From Hippasteria phrygiana (Eukaryota > Echinodermata > Asteroidea > Valvatida > Goniasteridae), in contig JAZGUH010000103.1 of NCBI GenBank assembly GCA_037893225.1, forward strand, positions 2,976,001 through 3,040,000: a DNA stretch of 64,000 nucleotides, written 5' to 3'. Below, piece after piece: positions 1 to 15,200 of the stretch (positions are counted from its first letter, which is position 1; each line of letters opens with the position of its first letter). Below the pieces are notes generated by a model that was given only the letters and a program-made list of their open reading frames with translations, ran no database searches and had not been told where the DNA came from. A program made the position numbers and the translations under genes.

Positions 1-3000
1 CAGCAATTTTCACACGTATGGGTAGCTTAGATATAGCCCAACAATTTCAGACCATCGCCAGCTTCATAGCGTGAGAACTCTTCGAGAAAATTCAAACCTC
101 GCAACAAATTGTTTTCCATGAACTCTGTGTGCGTTCTCCCGTTTACTGCATTGTGACTGCTTAACGTTTGCCAAATTTTCAGATGAACGCCCCTCCTTTC
201 CCTGTTCATAATTGAATAGTATATTGACCAAATCCAGTCACTTTTACACTGATGGGTAGCTTAGATATAGCGCAACAATTGCAGACCATCGCCAGCTTCA
301 CAGCGTTAGAACTCTTCGAGAAAAATCAAACCTCGCATCAAATTTCTTCCTGTGAACTTTGTGTGCGTACTTTCGTTTACTGCATTGTGACTGCTTAACG
401 TTTGCCACATTTTCAGATGAACGCCCCTCCTTTCCCTGTTCATAATTGAATGAGATATTGACCAAATCCAGTAATTTTCACACGTATGGGTAGCTTAGAT
501 CTAGCGCAACAATTTGAGACCATCGCAAGCTTCACAGCGTTAGAACTCTTCGAGAAAATTCAAACCTCGCAACAAATTTCTTTCTGTTAACTCTGTGTGC
601 GTTCTCCCGTTTAATGCATTGTGGCTGCTTAACGTTTGCCAAATGTTTAGATGAACGCCCCTCCTTTCCCTGTTCATAATTGAATGAGATATTGACCAAA
701 TCCAGTAATTTTCACACGTATGGGTAGCTTAGATATAGCGCAACAATTAGAGACCATCGCCAGCTTCACAGCGTTAGAACTCTTCGAGAAAAATCAAACC
801 TCGCATCAAATTTCTTCCCGTGAACTCTGTGTGCGTTCTTCCGTTTACTCCATTGTGACTGCTTAACGTTTGCCAAATTTTCAGATGAACGCCCCTCCTT
901 TCCCTGTTCATAATTGAATAGTATATTGACCAAATCCAGTCATTTTTACACGTATGGGTAGCTTAGATCTAGCGCAACAATTTCAGACCATCGCCAGCTT
1001 CACAGCGTTAGAACTCTTCGAGAAAATTCAAACCTCGCAACACATTTCTTCCTGTGAACCCTGTGTGCCTTCTTCCGTTTACTGCATTGTGACTGCTTAA
1101 CGTTTGCCACATTTTCAGATGAACGCCCCTCCTTTCCCTGTTCATAATTGAATGGGATATTGACAAAATCCAGTAATTTTCACACGTATGGGTAGCTTAG
1201 ATCTAGCGCAACAATTTGAGACCATCGCCAGCTTCATAGCGTGAGAACTCTTCGAGAAAATTCTAACCTCGCAACAAATTTTTTTCCATGAACTCTGTGC
1301 GCGTTCTCCCGTTTACTGCATTGTGACTGCTTAACGTTTGCCAAATTTTCAGATGAACGCCCCTCCTTTCCCTGTTCATAATTGAATGGTATATTGACCA
1401 AATCCAGTCATTTTTACACTGATGGGTAGCTTAGATATAGCGCAACAATTGCAGACCATCGCCAGCTTCACAGCGTTAGAACTCTTCGAGAAAAATCAAA
1501 CCTCGCATCAAATTTCTTCCTGTGAACTCTGTGTGCGTTCTTTCGTTTACTGCATTGTGACTGCTTAACGTTTGCCACATTTTCAGATGAACGCCCCTCC
1601 TTTCCCTGTTCATAATTGAATGAGATATTGACCAAATCCAGTAATTTTCACACGTATGGGTAGCTTAGATCTAGCGCAACAATTTGAGACCATCGCCAGC
1701 TTCACAGCGTTAGAACTCTTCGAGAAAATGCAAACCTCGCAACAAATTTCTTCCTGTTAACTCTGTGTGCGTTCTCCCGTTTAATGCATTGTGGCTGCTT
1801 AACGTTTGCCAAATGTTTAGATGAACGCCCCTCCTTTCCCTGTTCATAATTGAATGAGATATTGACCAAATCCAGTAATTTTCACACGTATGGGTAGCTT
1901 AGATCTAGCGCAACAATTTGAGACCATCGCCAGCTTCACAGCGTTAGAACTCTTCGAGAAAATTCAAACCTCGCAACAAATTTCTTTCTGTTAACTCTGT
2001 GTGCGTTCTCCCGTTTAATGCATTGTGGCTGCTTAACGTTTGCCAAATGTTTAGATGAACGCCCCTCCTTTCCCTGTTCATAATTGAATGAGATATTGAC
2101 CAAATCCAGTCATTTTCACACGTATGGGTAGCTTAGATCTAGCGCAACAATTAGAGACCATCGCCAGCTTCACAGCGTTAGAACTCTTCGAGAAAATTCA
2201 AACCTCGCAACTAATTTCTTTCTGTGAACTCTGTGTGCGTTCTCCCGTTTACTGCATTGTGGCTGCTTACCGTTTGCCAAATTTTCAGATGAACGCCCCC
2301 CCTTTCCCTGTTCAAAATTGAATAGTATATTGACCAAATCCAGTCATTTTTACACGTATGGGTAGCTTAGATCTAGCGCAACAATTTCAGACCATCGCCA
2401 GCTTCACAGCGTTAGAACTCTTCGAGAAAATTCAAACCTCGCAACACATTTCTTCCTGTGAACCCTGTGTGCGTTCTTCCGTTTACTGCATTGTGACTGC
2501 TTAACGTTTGCCACATTTTCAGATGAACGCCCCTCCTTTCCCTGTTCATAATTGAATGTGATATTGACCAAATCCAGTAATTTTCACACGTATGGGTAGC
2601 TTAGATCTAGCGCAACAATTTCAGACCATCGCCAGCTTCACAGCGTTAGAACTCTTCGAGAAAATTCAAACCTCGCAACACATTTCTTCCTGTGAACTCT
2701 GTGTGCGTTCTCCCGTTTACTGCATTGTGACTGCTTAACGTTTGCCAAATTTTCAGATGAACGCCCCTCCTTTCCCTCTTCATAATTGAATAGTATATTG
2801 ACCAAATCCAGTCATTTTTTCACTGATGGGTAGCTTAGATATAGCGCAACAATTGCAGACCATCGCCAGCTTCACAGCGTTAGAACTCTTCGAGAAAAAT
2901 CAAACCTCGCATCAAATTTCTTCCTGTGAACTCTGTGTGCGTTCTTTCGTTTACTGCATTGTGACTGCTTAACGTTTGCCAAATGTTTAGATGAACGCCC

Positions 3001-4275
3001 CTCCTTTCCCTGTTCATAATTGAATGAGATATTGACCAAATCCAGTAATTGTCACACGTATGAGTAGCTTAGATCTAGCGCAACAATTAGAGACCATCGC
3101 CAGCTTCACAGCGTTAGAACTCTTCGAGAAAAATCAAACCTCGCATCAAATTTCTTCCTGTGAACTCTGTGTGCGTTCTTTCGTTTACTGCATTGTGACT
3201 GCTTAACGTTTGCCACATTTTCAGATGAACGCCCCTCCCTTCCCTGTTCATAATTGAATGAGATATTGACCAAATCCAGTAATTGTCATACGTATGGGTA
3301 GCTTAGATCTAGCGCAACAATTTGAGACCATCGCCAGCTTCACAGCGTTAGAACTCTTTGAGAAAATTCAAACCTCGCAACAAATTTCTTTCTGTTAACT
3401 CTGTGTGCGTTCTCCCGTTTAATGCATTGTGGCTGCTTAACGTTTGCCAAATGTTTAGATGAACGCCCCTCCTTTCCCTGTTCATAATTGAATGAGATAT
3501 TGACCAAATCCAGTAATTGTCACACGTATGGGTAGCTTAGATCTAGCGCAACAATTAGAGACCATCGCCAGCTTCACAGCGTTAGAACTCTTCGAGAAAA
3601 TTCAAACCTCGCAACTAATTTCTTTCTGTGAACTCTGTGTGCGTTCTCCCGTTTACTGCATTGTGGCTGCTTAACGTTTGCCAAATTTTCAGATGAACGC
3701 CCCTCCTTTCCCTGTTCATAATTGAATGGTATATTGACCAAATCCAGTAATTTTTACACGTATGGGTAGCTTAGATATAGCGCAACAATTTCAGACCATC
3801 GCCAGCTTCACAGCGTTAGAACTCTTCGAGAAAAATCAAACCTCGCATCAAATTTCTTCCCGTGAACTCTGTGTGCGTTCTTCCGTTTACTCCATTGTGA
3901 CTGCTTAACGTTTGCCAAATTTTCAGATGAACGCCCCTCCTTTCCCTGTAAATAATTGAATGGTATATTGACCAAATCCAGTAATTTTTACACGTATGGG
4001 TAGCTTAGATATAGCGCAACAATTTCAGACCATCGCCAGCTTCACAGCGTTAGAACTCTTCGAGAAAAATCAAACCTCGCATCAAATTTCTTCCCGTGAA
4101 CTCTGTGTGCGTTCTTCCGTTTACTCCATTGTGACTGCTTAACGTTTGCCAAATTTTCAGATGAACGCCCCTCCTTTCCCTGTTCATAATTGAATAGTAT
4201 ATTGACCAAATCCAGTCATTTTTACACGTATGGGTAGCTTAGATCTAGCGCAACAATTTCAGACCATCGCCAGCT

Positions 4276-7200
4276 TCACAGCGTTAGAACTCTTCGAGAA
4301 AATTCAAACCTCGCAACACATTTCTTCCTGTGAACCCTGTGTGCCTTCTTCCGTTTACTGCATTGTGACTGCTTAACGTTTGCCACATTTTCAGATGAAC
4401 GCCCCTCCTTTCCCTGTTCATAATTGAATGGGATATTGACAAAATCCAGTAATTTTGACACGTATGGGTAGCTTAGATCTAGCGCAACAATTTGAGACCA
4501 TCGCCAGCTTCATAGCGTGAGAACTCTTCGAGAAAATTCAAACCTCGCAACAATTTTTTTTCCATGAACTCTGTGCGCGTTCTCCCGTTTACTGCATTGT
4601 GACTGCTTAACGTTTGCCAAATTTTCAGATGAACGCCCCTCCTTTCCCTGTTCATAATTGAATAGTATATTGACCAAATCCAGTCATGTTTACACTGATG
4701 GGTAGCTTAGATATAGCGCAACAATTGCAGACCATCGCCAGCTTCACAGCGTTAGAACTCTTCGAGAAAAATCAAACCTCGCATCAAATTTCTTCCCGTG
4801 AACTCTGTGTGCGTTCTTCCGTTTACTCCATTGTGACTGCTTAACGTTTGCCAAATTTTCAGATGAACGCCCCTCCTTTCCCTGTTCATAATTGAATGGT
4901 ATATTGACCAAATCCAGTCATTTTTACACGTATGGGTAGCTTAGATCTAGCGCAACAATTTCAGACCATCACAAGCTTCACAGCGTTAGAACTCTTCGAG
5001 AAAATTCAAACCTCGCAACACATTTCTTCCTGTGAACCCTGTGTGCGTTCTTCCGTTTACTGCATTGTGACTGCTTAACGTTTGCCACATTTTCAGATGA
5101 ACGCCCCTCCTTTCCCTGTTCATAATTGAATGGGATATTGACCAAATCCAGTAATTTTCACACGTATGGGTAGCTTAGATCTAGCGCAACAATTTGAGAC
5201 CATCGCCAGCTTCATAGCGTGAGAACTCTTCGAGAAAATTCAAACCTCGCAACAAATGTTTGTCCATGAACTCTGTGTGCGTTCTCCCGTTTACTGCATT
5301 GTGACTGCTTAACGTTTGCCCAATTTTCAGATGAACGCCCCTCCTTTCCCTGTTCATAATTGAATGGTATATTGACCAAATCCAGTAATTTTTACACGTA
5401 TGGGTAGCTTAGATATAGCGCAACAATTTCAGACCATCGCCAGCTTCACAGCGTTAGAAATCTTCGAGAAAATTCAAACCTCGCAACACATTTCTTCCTG
5501 TGAACCCTGTGTGCCTTCTTCCGTTTACTGCATTGTGACTGCTTAACGTTTGCCACATTTTCAGATGAACGCCCCTCCTTTCCCTGTTCATAATTGAATG
5601 GGATATTGACAAAATCCAGTAATTTTCACACGTATGGGTAGCTTAGATCTAGCGCAACAATTTGAGACCATCGCCAGCTTCATAGCGTGAGAACTCTTCG
5701 AGAAAATTCAAACCTCGCAACAAATTTGTTTCCATGAACTCTGTGCGCGTTCTCCCGTTTACTGCATTGTGACTGCTTAACGTTTGCCAAATTTTCAGAT
5801 GAACGCCCCTCCTTTCCCTGTTCATAATTGAATAGTATATTGACCAAATCCAGTCATTTTTACACTGATGGGTAGCTTAGATATAGCGCAACAATTGCAG
5901 ACCATCGCCAGCTTCACAGCGTTAGAACTCTTCGAGAAAAATCAAACCTCGCATCAAATTTCTTCCTGTGAACTCTGTGTGCGTTCTTTCGTTTACTGCA
6001 TTGTGACTGCTTAACGTTTGCCACATTTTCAGATGAACGCCCCTCCTTTCCCTGTTCATAATTGAATGAGATATTGACCAAATCCAGTAATTTTCACACG
6101 TATGGGTAGCTTAGATCTAGCGCAACAATTTGAGACCATCGCCAGCTTCACAGCGTTAGAACTCTTCGAGAAAATGCAAACCTCGCAACAAATTTCTTTC
6201 TGTTAACTCGGTGTGCGTTCTCCCGTTTAATGCATTGTGGCTGCTTAACGTTTGCCAAATGTTTAGATGAACGCCCCTCCTTTCCCTGTTCATAATTGAA
6301 TGAGATATTGACCAAATCCAGTAATGTTCACACGTATGGGTAGCTTAGATCTAGCGCAACAATTTGAGACCATCGCCAGCTTCATAGCGTGAGAACTCTT
6401 CGAGAAAATTCAAACCTCGCAACAATTTTTTTTCCATGAACTCTGTGCGCGTTCTCCCGTTTACTGCATTGTGACTGCTTAACGTTTGCCAAATTTTCAG
6501 ATGAACGCCCCTCCTTTCCCTGTTCATAATTGAATGAGATATTGACCAAATCCAGTAATGTTCACACGTATGGGTAGCTTAGATCTAGCGCAACAATTTG
6601 AGACCATCGCCAGCTTCACAGCGTTAGAACTCTTCGAGAAAATGCAAACCTCGCAACAAATTTCTTTCTGTTAACTCTGTGTGCGTTCTCCCGTTTAATG
6701 CATTGTGGCTGCTTAACGTTTGCCAAATGTTTAGATGAACGCCCCTCCTTTCCCTGTTCATAATTGAATGAGATATTGACCAAATCCAGTAATTTTCACA
6801 CGTATGGGTAGCTTAGATCTAGCGCAACAATTAGAGACCATCGCCAGCTTCACAGCGTTAGAACTCTTCGAGAAAATTCAAACCTCGCAACTAATTTCTT
6901 TCTGTGAACTCTGTGTGCGTTCTCCCGTTTACTGCATTGTGGCTGCTTAACGTTTGCCAAATTTTCAGATGAACGCCCCTCCTTTCCCTGTTCATAATTG
7001 AATGGTATATTGACCAAATCCAGTAATTTTTACACGTATGGGTAGCATAGATATAGCGCAACAATTTCAGACCATCGCCAGCTTCACAGCGTTAGAACTC
7101 TTCGAGAAAAATCAAACCTCGCATCAAATTTCTTCCCGTGAACTCTGTGTGCGTTCTTCCGTTTACTCCATTGTGACTGCTTAACGTTTGCCAAATTTTC

Positions 7201-8722
7201 AGATGAACGCCCCTCCTTTCCCTGTTCATAATTGAATAGTATATTGACCAAATCCAGTCATTTTTCACACGTATGGGTAGCTTAGATCTAGCGCAACAAT
7301 TTCAGACCATCGCCAGCTTCACAGCGTTAGAACTCTTCGAGAAAATTCAAACCTCGCAACACATTTCTTCCTGTGAACCCTGTGTGCGTTCTTCCGTTTA
7401 CTGTATTGTAACTGCTTAACGTTTGCCACATTTTCAGATGAACGCCCCTCCTTTCCCTGTTCATAATTGAATGGGATATTGACCAAATCCAGTAATTTTC
7501 ACACGTATGGGTAGCTTAGATCTAGCGCAACAATTTGAGACCATCGCCAGCTTCACAGCGTTAGAACTCTTCGAGAAAATTCAAACCTCGCAACAAATTT
7601 CTTTCTGTTAACTCTGTGTGCGTTCTCCCGTTTAATGCATTGTGGCTGCTTAACGTTTGCCAAATGTTTAGATGAACGCCCCTCCTTTCCCTGTTCATAA
7701 TTGAATGAGATATTGACCAAATCCAGTAATTGTCACACGTATGGGTAGCTTAGATCTAGCGCAACAATTAGAGACCATCGCCAGCTTCACAGCGTTAGAA
7801 CTCTTCGAGAAAATTCAAACCTCGCAACTAATTTCTTTCTGTGAACTCTGTGTGCGTTCTCCCGTTTACTGCATTGTGGCTGCTTAACGTTTGCCAAATT
7901 TTCAGATGAACGCCCCTCCTTTCCCTGTTCATAATTGAATGGTATATTGACCAAATCCAGTAATTTTTACACGTATGGGTAGCTTAGATATAGCGCAACA
8001 ATTAGAGACCATCGCCAGCTTCACAGCGTTAGAACTCTTCGAGAAAATTCAAACCTCGCAACTAATTTCTTTCTGTGAACTCTGTGTGCGTTCTCCCGTT
8101 TACTGCATTGTGGCTGCTTAACGTTTGCCAAATTTTCAGATGAACGCCCCTCCTTTCCCTGTTCATAATTGAATGGTATATTGACCAAATCCAGTAATTT
8201 TTACACGTATGGGTTGCTTAGATATAGCGCAACAATTTGAGACCATCGCCAGCTTCACAGCGTTAGAACTCTTCGAGAAAAATCAAACCTCGCATCAAAT
8301 TTCTTCCCGTGAACTCTGTGTGCGTTCTTCCGTTTACTCCATTGTGACTGCTTAACGTTTGCCAAATTTTCAGATGAACGCCCCTCCTTTCCCTGTTCAT
8401 AATTGAATGGTATATTGACCAAATCCAGTAATTTTTACACGTATGGGTAGCTTAGATATAGCGCAACAATTTCAGACCATCGCCAGCTTCACAGCGTTAG
8501 AACTCTTCGAGAAAAATCAAACCTCGCATCAAATTTCTTCCCGTGAACTCTGTGTGCGTTCTTCCGTTTACTCCATTGTGACTGCTTAACGTTTGCCAAA
8601 TTTTCAGATGAACGCCCCTCCTTTCCCTGTTCATAATTGAATAGTATATTGACCAAATCCAGTCATTTTTACACGTATGGGTAGCTTAGATCTAGCGCAA
8701 CAATTTCAGACCATCGCCAGCT
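4276..8722. repeat. Higher-order repeat copy 1 (19 monomers)
   Basis: A 4447-bp block (19 x 234 + 1) that recurs next door. Private markers repeat at fixed offsets: TTTTGACACG at about 4454 and 8901, and TGTTAACTCGG at 6201 and 10648 (offset 4447). It also contains a CTGTATTGTAAC monomer at 7401. The block edges are chosen at a marker monomer and are arbitrary in phase. Confidence 0.85.
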
Positions 8723-11700
8723 TCACAGCGTTAGAACTCTTCGAGAAAATTCAAACCTCGCAACACATTTCTTCCTGTGAACCCTGTGTGCCTTCTTCCG
8801 TTTACTGCATTGTGACTGCTTAACGTTTGCCACATTTTCAGATGAACGCCCCTCCTTTCCCTGTTCATAATTGAATGGGATATTGACAAAATCCAGTAAT
8901 TTTGACACGTATGGGTAGCTTAGATCTAGCGCAACAATTTGAGACCATCGCCAGCTTCATAGCGTGAGAACTCTTCGAGAAAATTCAAACCTCGCAACAA
9001 ATTTTTTTCCATGAACTCTGTGCGCGTTCTCCCGTTTACTGCATTGTGACTGCTTAACGTTTGCCAAATTTTCAGATGAACGCCCCTCCTTTCCCTGTTC
9101 ATAATTGAATAGTATATTGACCAAATCCAGTCATGTTTACACTGATGGGTAGCTTAGATATAGCGCAACAATTGCAGACCATCGCCAGCTTCACAGCGTT
9201 AGAACTCTTCGAGAAAAATCAAACCTCGCATCAAATTTCTTCCCGTGAACTCTGTGTGCGTTCTTCCGTTTACTCCATTGTGACTGCTTAACGTTTGCCA
9301 AATTTTCAGATGAACGCCCCTCCTTTCCCTGTTCATAATTGAATGGTATATTGACCAAATCCAGTCATTTTTACACGTATGGGTAGCTTAGATCTAGCGC
9401 AACAATTTCAGACCATCGCCAGCTTCACAGCGTTAGAACTCTTCGAGAAAATTCAAACCTCGCAACACATTTCTTCCTGTGAACCCTGTGTGCGTTCTCC
9501 CGTTTACTGCATTGTGACTGCTTAACGTTTGCCACATTTTCAGATGAACGCCCCTCCTTTCCCTGTTCATAATTGAATGGGATATTGACCAAATCCAGTA
9601 ATTTTCACACGTATGGGTAGCTTAGATCTAGCGCAACAATTTGAGACCATCGCCAGCTTCATAGCGTGAGAACTCTTCGAGAAAATTCAAACCTCGCAAC
9701 AAATGTTTGTCCATGAACTCTGTGTGCGTTCTCCCGTTTACTGCATTGTGACTGCTTAACGTTTGCCCAATTTTCAGATGAACGCCCCTCCTTTCCCTGT
9801 TCATAATTGAATGGTATATTGACCAAATCCAGTAATTTTTACACGTATGGGTAGCTTAGATATAGCGCAACAATTTCAGACCATCGCCAGCTTCACAGCG
9901 TTAGAAATCTTCGAGAAAATTCAAACCTCGCAACACCTTTCTTCCTGTGAACCCTGTGTGCCTTCTTCCGTTTACTGCATTGTGACTGCTTAACGTTTGC
10001 CACATTTTCAGATGAACGCCCCTCCTTTCCCTGTTCATAATTGAATGGGATATTGACAAAATCCAGTAATTTTCACACGTATGGGTAGCTTAGATCTAGC
10101 GCAACAATTTGAGACCATCGCCAGCTTCATAGCGTGAGAACTCTTCGAGAAAATTCAAACCTCGCAACAAATTTTTTTCCATGAACTCTGTGCGCGTTCT
10201 CCCGTTTACTGCATTGTGACTGCTTAACGTTTGCCAAATTTTCAGATGAACGCCCCTCCTTTCCCTGTTCATAATTGAATAGTATATTGACCAAATCCAG
10301 TCATTTTTACACTGATGGGTAGCTTAGATATAGCGCAACAATTGCAGACCATCGCCAGCTTCACAGCGTTAGAACTCTTCGAGAAAAATCAAACCTCGCA
10401 TCAAATTTCTTCCTGTGAACTCTGTGTGCGTTCTTTCGTTTACTGCATTGTGACTGCTTAACGTTTGCCACATTTTCAGATGAACGCCCCTCCTTTCCCT
10501 GTTCATAATTGAATGAGATATTGACCAAATCCAGTAATTTTCACACGTATGGGTAGCTTAGATCTAGCGCAACAATTTGAGACCATCGCCAGCTTCACAG
10601 CGTTAGAACTCTTCGAGAAAATGCAAACCTCGCAACAAATTTCTTTCTGTTAACTCGGTGTGCGTTCTCCCGTTTAATGCATTGTGGCTGCTTAACGTTT
10701 GCCAAATGTTTAGATGAACGCCCCTCCTTTCCCTGTTCATAATTGAATAGTATATTGACCAAATCCAGTCATTTTTCACACGTATGGGTAGCTTAGATCT
10801 AGCGCAACAATTTCAGACCATCGCCAGCTTCACAGCGTTAGAACTCTTCGAGAAAATTCAAACCTCGCAACACATTTCTTCCTGTGAACCCTGTGTGCGT
10901 TCTTCCGTTTACTGTATTGTAACTGCTTAACGTTTGCCACATTTTCAGATGAACGCCCCTCCTTTCCCTGTTCATAATTGAATGGGATATTGACCAAATC
11001 CAGTAATTTTCACACGTATGGGTAGCTTAGATCTAGCGCAACAATTTGAGACCATCGCCAGCTTCACAGCGTTAGAACTCTTCGAGAAAATTCAAACCTC
11101 GCAACAAATTTCTTTCTGTTAACTCTGTGTGCGTTCTCCCGTTTAATGCATTGTGGCTGCTTAACGTTTGCCAAATGTTTAGATGAACGCCCCTCCTTTC
11201 CCTGTTCATAATTGAATGAGATATTGACCAAATCCAGTAATTGTCACACGTATGGGTAGCTTAGATCTAGCGCAACAATTAGAGACCATCGCCAGCTTCA
11301 CAGCGTTAGAACTCTTCGAGAAAATTCAAACCTCGCAACTAATTTCTTTCTGTGAACTCTGTGTGCGTTCTCCCGTTTACTGCATTGTGGCTGCTTAACG
11401 TTTGCCAAATTTTCAGATGAACGCCCCTCCTTTCCCTGTTCATAATTGAATGGTATATTGACCAAATCCAGTAATTTTTACACGTATGGGTAGCTTAGAT
11501 ATAGCGCAACAATTAGAGACCATCGCCAGCTTCACAGCGTTAGAACTCTTCGAGAAAATTCAAACCTCGCAACTAATTTCTTTCTGTGAACTCTGTGTGC
11601 GTTCTCCCGTTTACTGCATTGTGGCTGCTTAACGTTTGCCAAATTTTCAGATGAACGCCCCTCCTTTCCCTGTTCATAATTGAATGGTATATTGACCAAA

Positions 11701-12233
11701 TCCAGTAATTTTTACACGTATGGGTTGCTTAGATATAGCGCAACAATTTCAGACCATCGCCAGCTTCACAGCGTTAGAACTCTTCGAGAAAAATCAAACC
11801 TCGCATCAAATTTCTTCCCGTGAACTCTGTGTGCGTTCTTCCGTTTACTCCATTGTGACTGCTTAACGTTTGCCAAATTTTCAGATGAACGCCCCTCCTT
11901 TCCCTGTTCATAATTGAATGGTATATTGACCAAATCCAGTAATTTTTACACGTATGGGTAGCTTAGATATAGCGCAACAATTTCAGACCATCGCCAGCTT
12001 CACAGCGTTAGAACTCTTCGAGAAAAATCAAACCTCGCATCAAATTTCTTCCCGTGAACTCTGTGTGCGTTCTTCCGTTTACTCCATTGTGACTGCTTAA
12101 CGTTTGCCAAATTTTCAGATGAACGCCCCTCCTTTCCCTGTTCATAATTGAATAGTATATTGACCAAATCCAGTCATTTTTACACGTATGGGTAGCTTAG
12201 ATCTAGCGCAACAATTTCAGACCATCGCCAGCT
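8723..12233. repeat. Higher-order repeat copy 2 (15 monomers, 4 lost)
   Basis: A 3511-bp block (15 x 234 + 1). It matches copy 1 up to about 10740, then jumps to sequence equivalent to about 7225 of copy 1, so the four monomers equivalent to about 6290-7225 are missing. The marker CTGTATTGTAAC is at 10912, 3511 bp after its position in copy 1. Copy 3 still has the four monomers, so this is a deletion in copy 2, best explained by unequal crossing over. Confidence 0.8.
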
Positions 12234-15200
12234 TCACAGCGTTAGAACTCTTCGAGAAAATTCAAACCTCGCAACACATTTCTTCCTGTGAACCCTGTGT
12301 GCCTTCTTCCGTTTACTGCATTGTGACTGCTTAACGTTTGCCACATTTTCAGATGAACGCCCCTCCTTTCCCTGTTCATAATTGAATGGGATATTGACAA
12401 AATCCAGTAATTTTGACACGTATGGGTAGCTTAGATCTAGCGCAACAATTTGAGACCATCGCCAGCTTCATAGCGTGAGAACTCTTCGAGAAAATTCAAA
12501 CCTCGCAACAAATTTTTTTCCATGAACTCTGTGCGCGTTCTCCCGTTTACTGCATTGTGACTGCTTAACGTTTGCCAAATTTTCAGATGAACGCCCCTCC
12601 TTTCCCTGTTCATAATTGAATAGTATATTGACCAAATCCAGTCATGTTTACACTGATGGGTAGCTTAGATATAGCGCAACAATTGCAGACCATCGCCAGC
12701 TTCACAGCGTTAGAACTCTTCGAGAAAAATCAAACCTCGCATCAAATTTCTTCCCGTGAACTCTGTGTGCGTTCTTCCGTTTACTCCATTGTGACTGCTT
12801 AACGTTTGCCAAATTTTCAGATGAACGCCCCTCCTTTCCCTGTTCATAATTGAATGGTATATTGACCAAATCCAGTCATTTTTACACGTATGGGTAGCTT
12901 AGATCTAGCGCAACAATTTCAGACCATCGCCAGCTTCACAGCGTTAGAACTCTTCGAGAAAATTCAAACCTCGCAACACATTTCTTCCTGTGAACCCTGT
13001 GTGCGTTCTCCCGTTTACTGCATTGTGACTGCTTAACGTTTGCCACATTTTCAGATGAACGCCCCTCCTTTCCCTGTTCATAATTGAATGGGATATTGAC
13101 CAAATCCAGTAATTTTCACACGTATGGGTAGCTTAGATCTAGCGCAACAATTTGAGACCATCGCCAGCTTCATAGCGTGAGAACTCTTCGAGAAAATTCA
13201 AACCTCGCAACAAATGTTTGTCCATGAACTCTGTGTGCGTTCTCCCGTTTACTGCATTGTGACTGCTTAACGTTTGCCCAATTTTCAGATGAACGCCCCT
13301 CCTTTCCCTGTTCATAATTGAATGGTATATTGACCAAATCCAGTAATTTTTACACGTATGGGTAGCTTAGATATAGCGCAACAATTTCAGACCATCGCCA
13401 GCTTCACAGCGTTAGAAATCTTCGAGAAAATTCAAACCTCGCAACACATTTCTTCCTGTGAACCCTGTGTGCCTTCTTCCGTTTACTGCATTGTGACTGC
13501 TTAACGTTTGCCACATTTTCAGATGAACGCCCCTCCTTTCCCTGTTCATAATTGAATGGGATATTGACAAAATCCAGTAATTTTCACACGTATGGGTAGC
13601 TTAGATCTAGCGCAACAATTTGAGACCATCGCCAGCTTCATAGCGTGAGAACTCTTCGAGAAAATTCAAACCTCGCAACAAATTTTTGTCCATGAACTCT
13701 GTGCGCGTTCTCCCGTTTACTGCATTGTGACTGCTTAACGTTTGCCAAATTTTCAGATGAACGCCCCTCCTTTCCCTGTTCATAATTGAATAGTATATTG
13801 ACCAAATCCAGTCATTTTTACACTGATGGGTAGCTTAGATATAGCGCAACAATTGCAGACCATCGCCAGCTTCACAGCGTTAGAACTCTTCGAGAAAAAT
13901 CAAACCTCGCATCAAATTTCTTCCTGTGAACTCTGTGTGCGTTCTTTCGTTTACTGCATTGTGACTGCTTAACGTTTGCCACATTTTCAGATGAACGCCC
14001 CTCCTTTCCCTGTTCATAATTGAATGAGATATTGACCAAATCCAGTAATTTTCACACGTATGGGTAGCTTAGATCTAGCGCAACAATTTGAGACCATCGC
14101 CAGCTTCACAGCGTTAGAACTCTTCGAGAAAATGCAAACCTCGCAACAAATTTCTTTCTGTTAACTCGGTGTGCGTTCTCCCGTTTAATGCATTGTGGCT
14201 GCTTAACGTTTGCCAAATGTTTAGATGAACGCCCCTCCTTTCCCTGTTCATAATTGAATGAGATATTGACCAAATCCAGTTATGTTCACACGTATGGGTA
14301 GCTTAGATCTAGCGCAACAATTTGAGACCATCGCCAGCTTCATAGCGTGAGAACTCTTCGAGAAAATTCAAACCTCGCAACAATTTTTTTTCCATGAACT
14401 CTGTGCGCGTTCTCCCGTTTACTGCATTGTGACTGCTTAACGTTTGCCAAATTTTCAGATGAACGCCCCTCCTTTCCCTGTTCATAATTGAATGAGATAT
14501 TGACCAAATCCAGTAATGTTCACACGTATGGGTAGCTTAGATCTAGCGCAACAATTTGAGACCATCGCCAGCTTCACAGCGTTAGAACTCTTCGAGAAAA
14601 TGCAAACCTCGCAACAAATTTCTTTCTGTTAACTCTGTGTGCGTTCTCCCGTTTAATGCATTGTGGCTGCTTAACGTTTGCCAAATGTTTAGATGAACGC
14701 CCCTCCTTTCCCTGTTCATAATTGAATGAGATATTGACCAAATCCAGTAATTTTCACACGTATGGGTAGCTTAGATCTAGCGCAACAATTAGAGACCATC
14801 GCCAGCTTCACAGCGTTAGAACTCTTCGAGAAAATTCAAACCTCGCAACTAATTTCTTTCTGTGAACTCTGTGTGCGTTCTCCCGTTTACTGCATTGTGG
14901 CTGCTTAACGTTTGCCAAATTTTCAGATGAACGCCCCTCCTTTCCCTGTTCATAATTGAATGGTATATTGACCAAATCCAGTAATTTTTACACGTATGGG
15001 TAGCTTAGATATAGCGCAACAATTTCAGACCATCGCCAGCTTCACAGCGTTAGAACTCTTCGAGAAAAATCAAACCTCGCATCAAATTTCTTCCCGTGAA
15101 CTCTGTGTGCGTTCTTCCGTTTACTCCATTGTGACTGCTTAACGTTTGCCAAATTTTCAGATGAACGCCCCTCCTTTCCCTGTTCATAATTGAATAGTAT

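Noticed and set aside
4276..4461. Recurring 60-65 codon open frames in the satellite, including identical minus-strand copies at 8723, 12234, 31424, 32960, 37406 and 38810
   Set aside because: They are the same monomer segment repeated with the array and exist because 234 is divisible by 3. They have no domain or gene context, and most other monomers carry stops at the same place.
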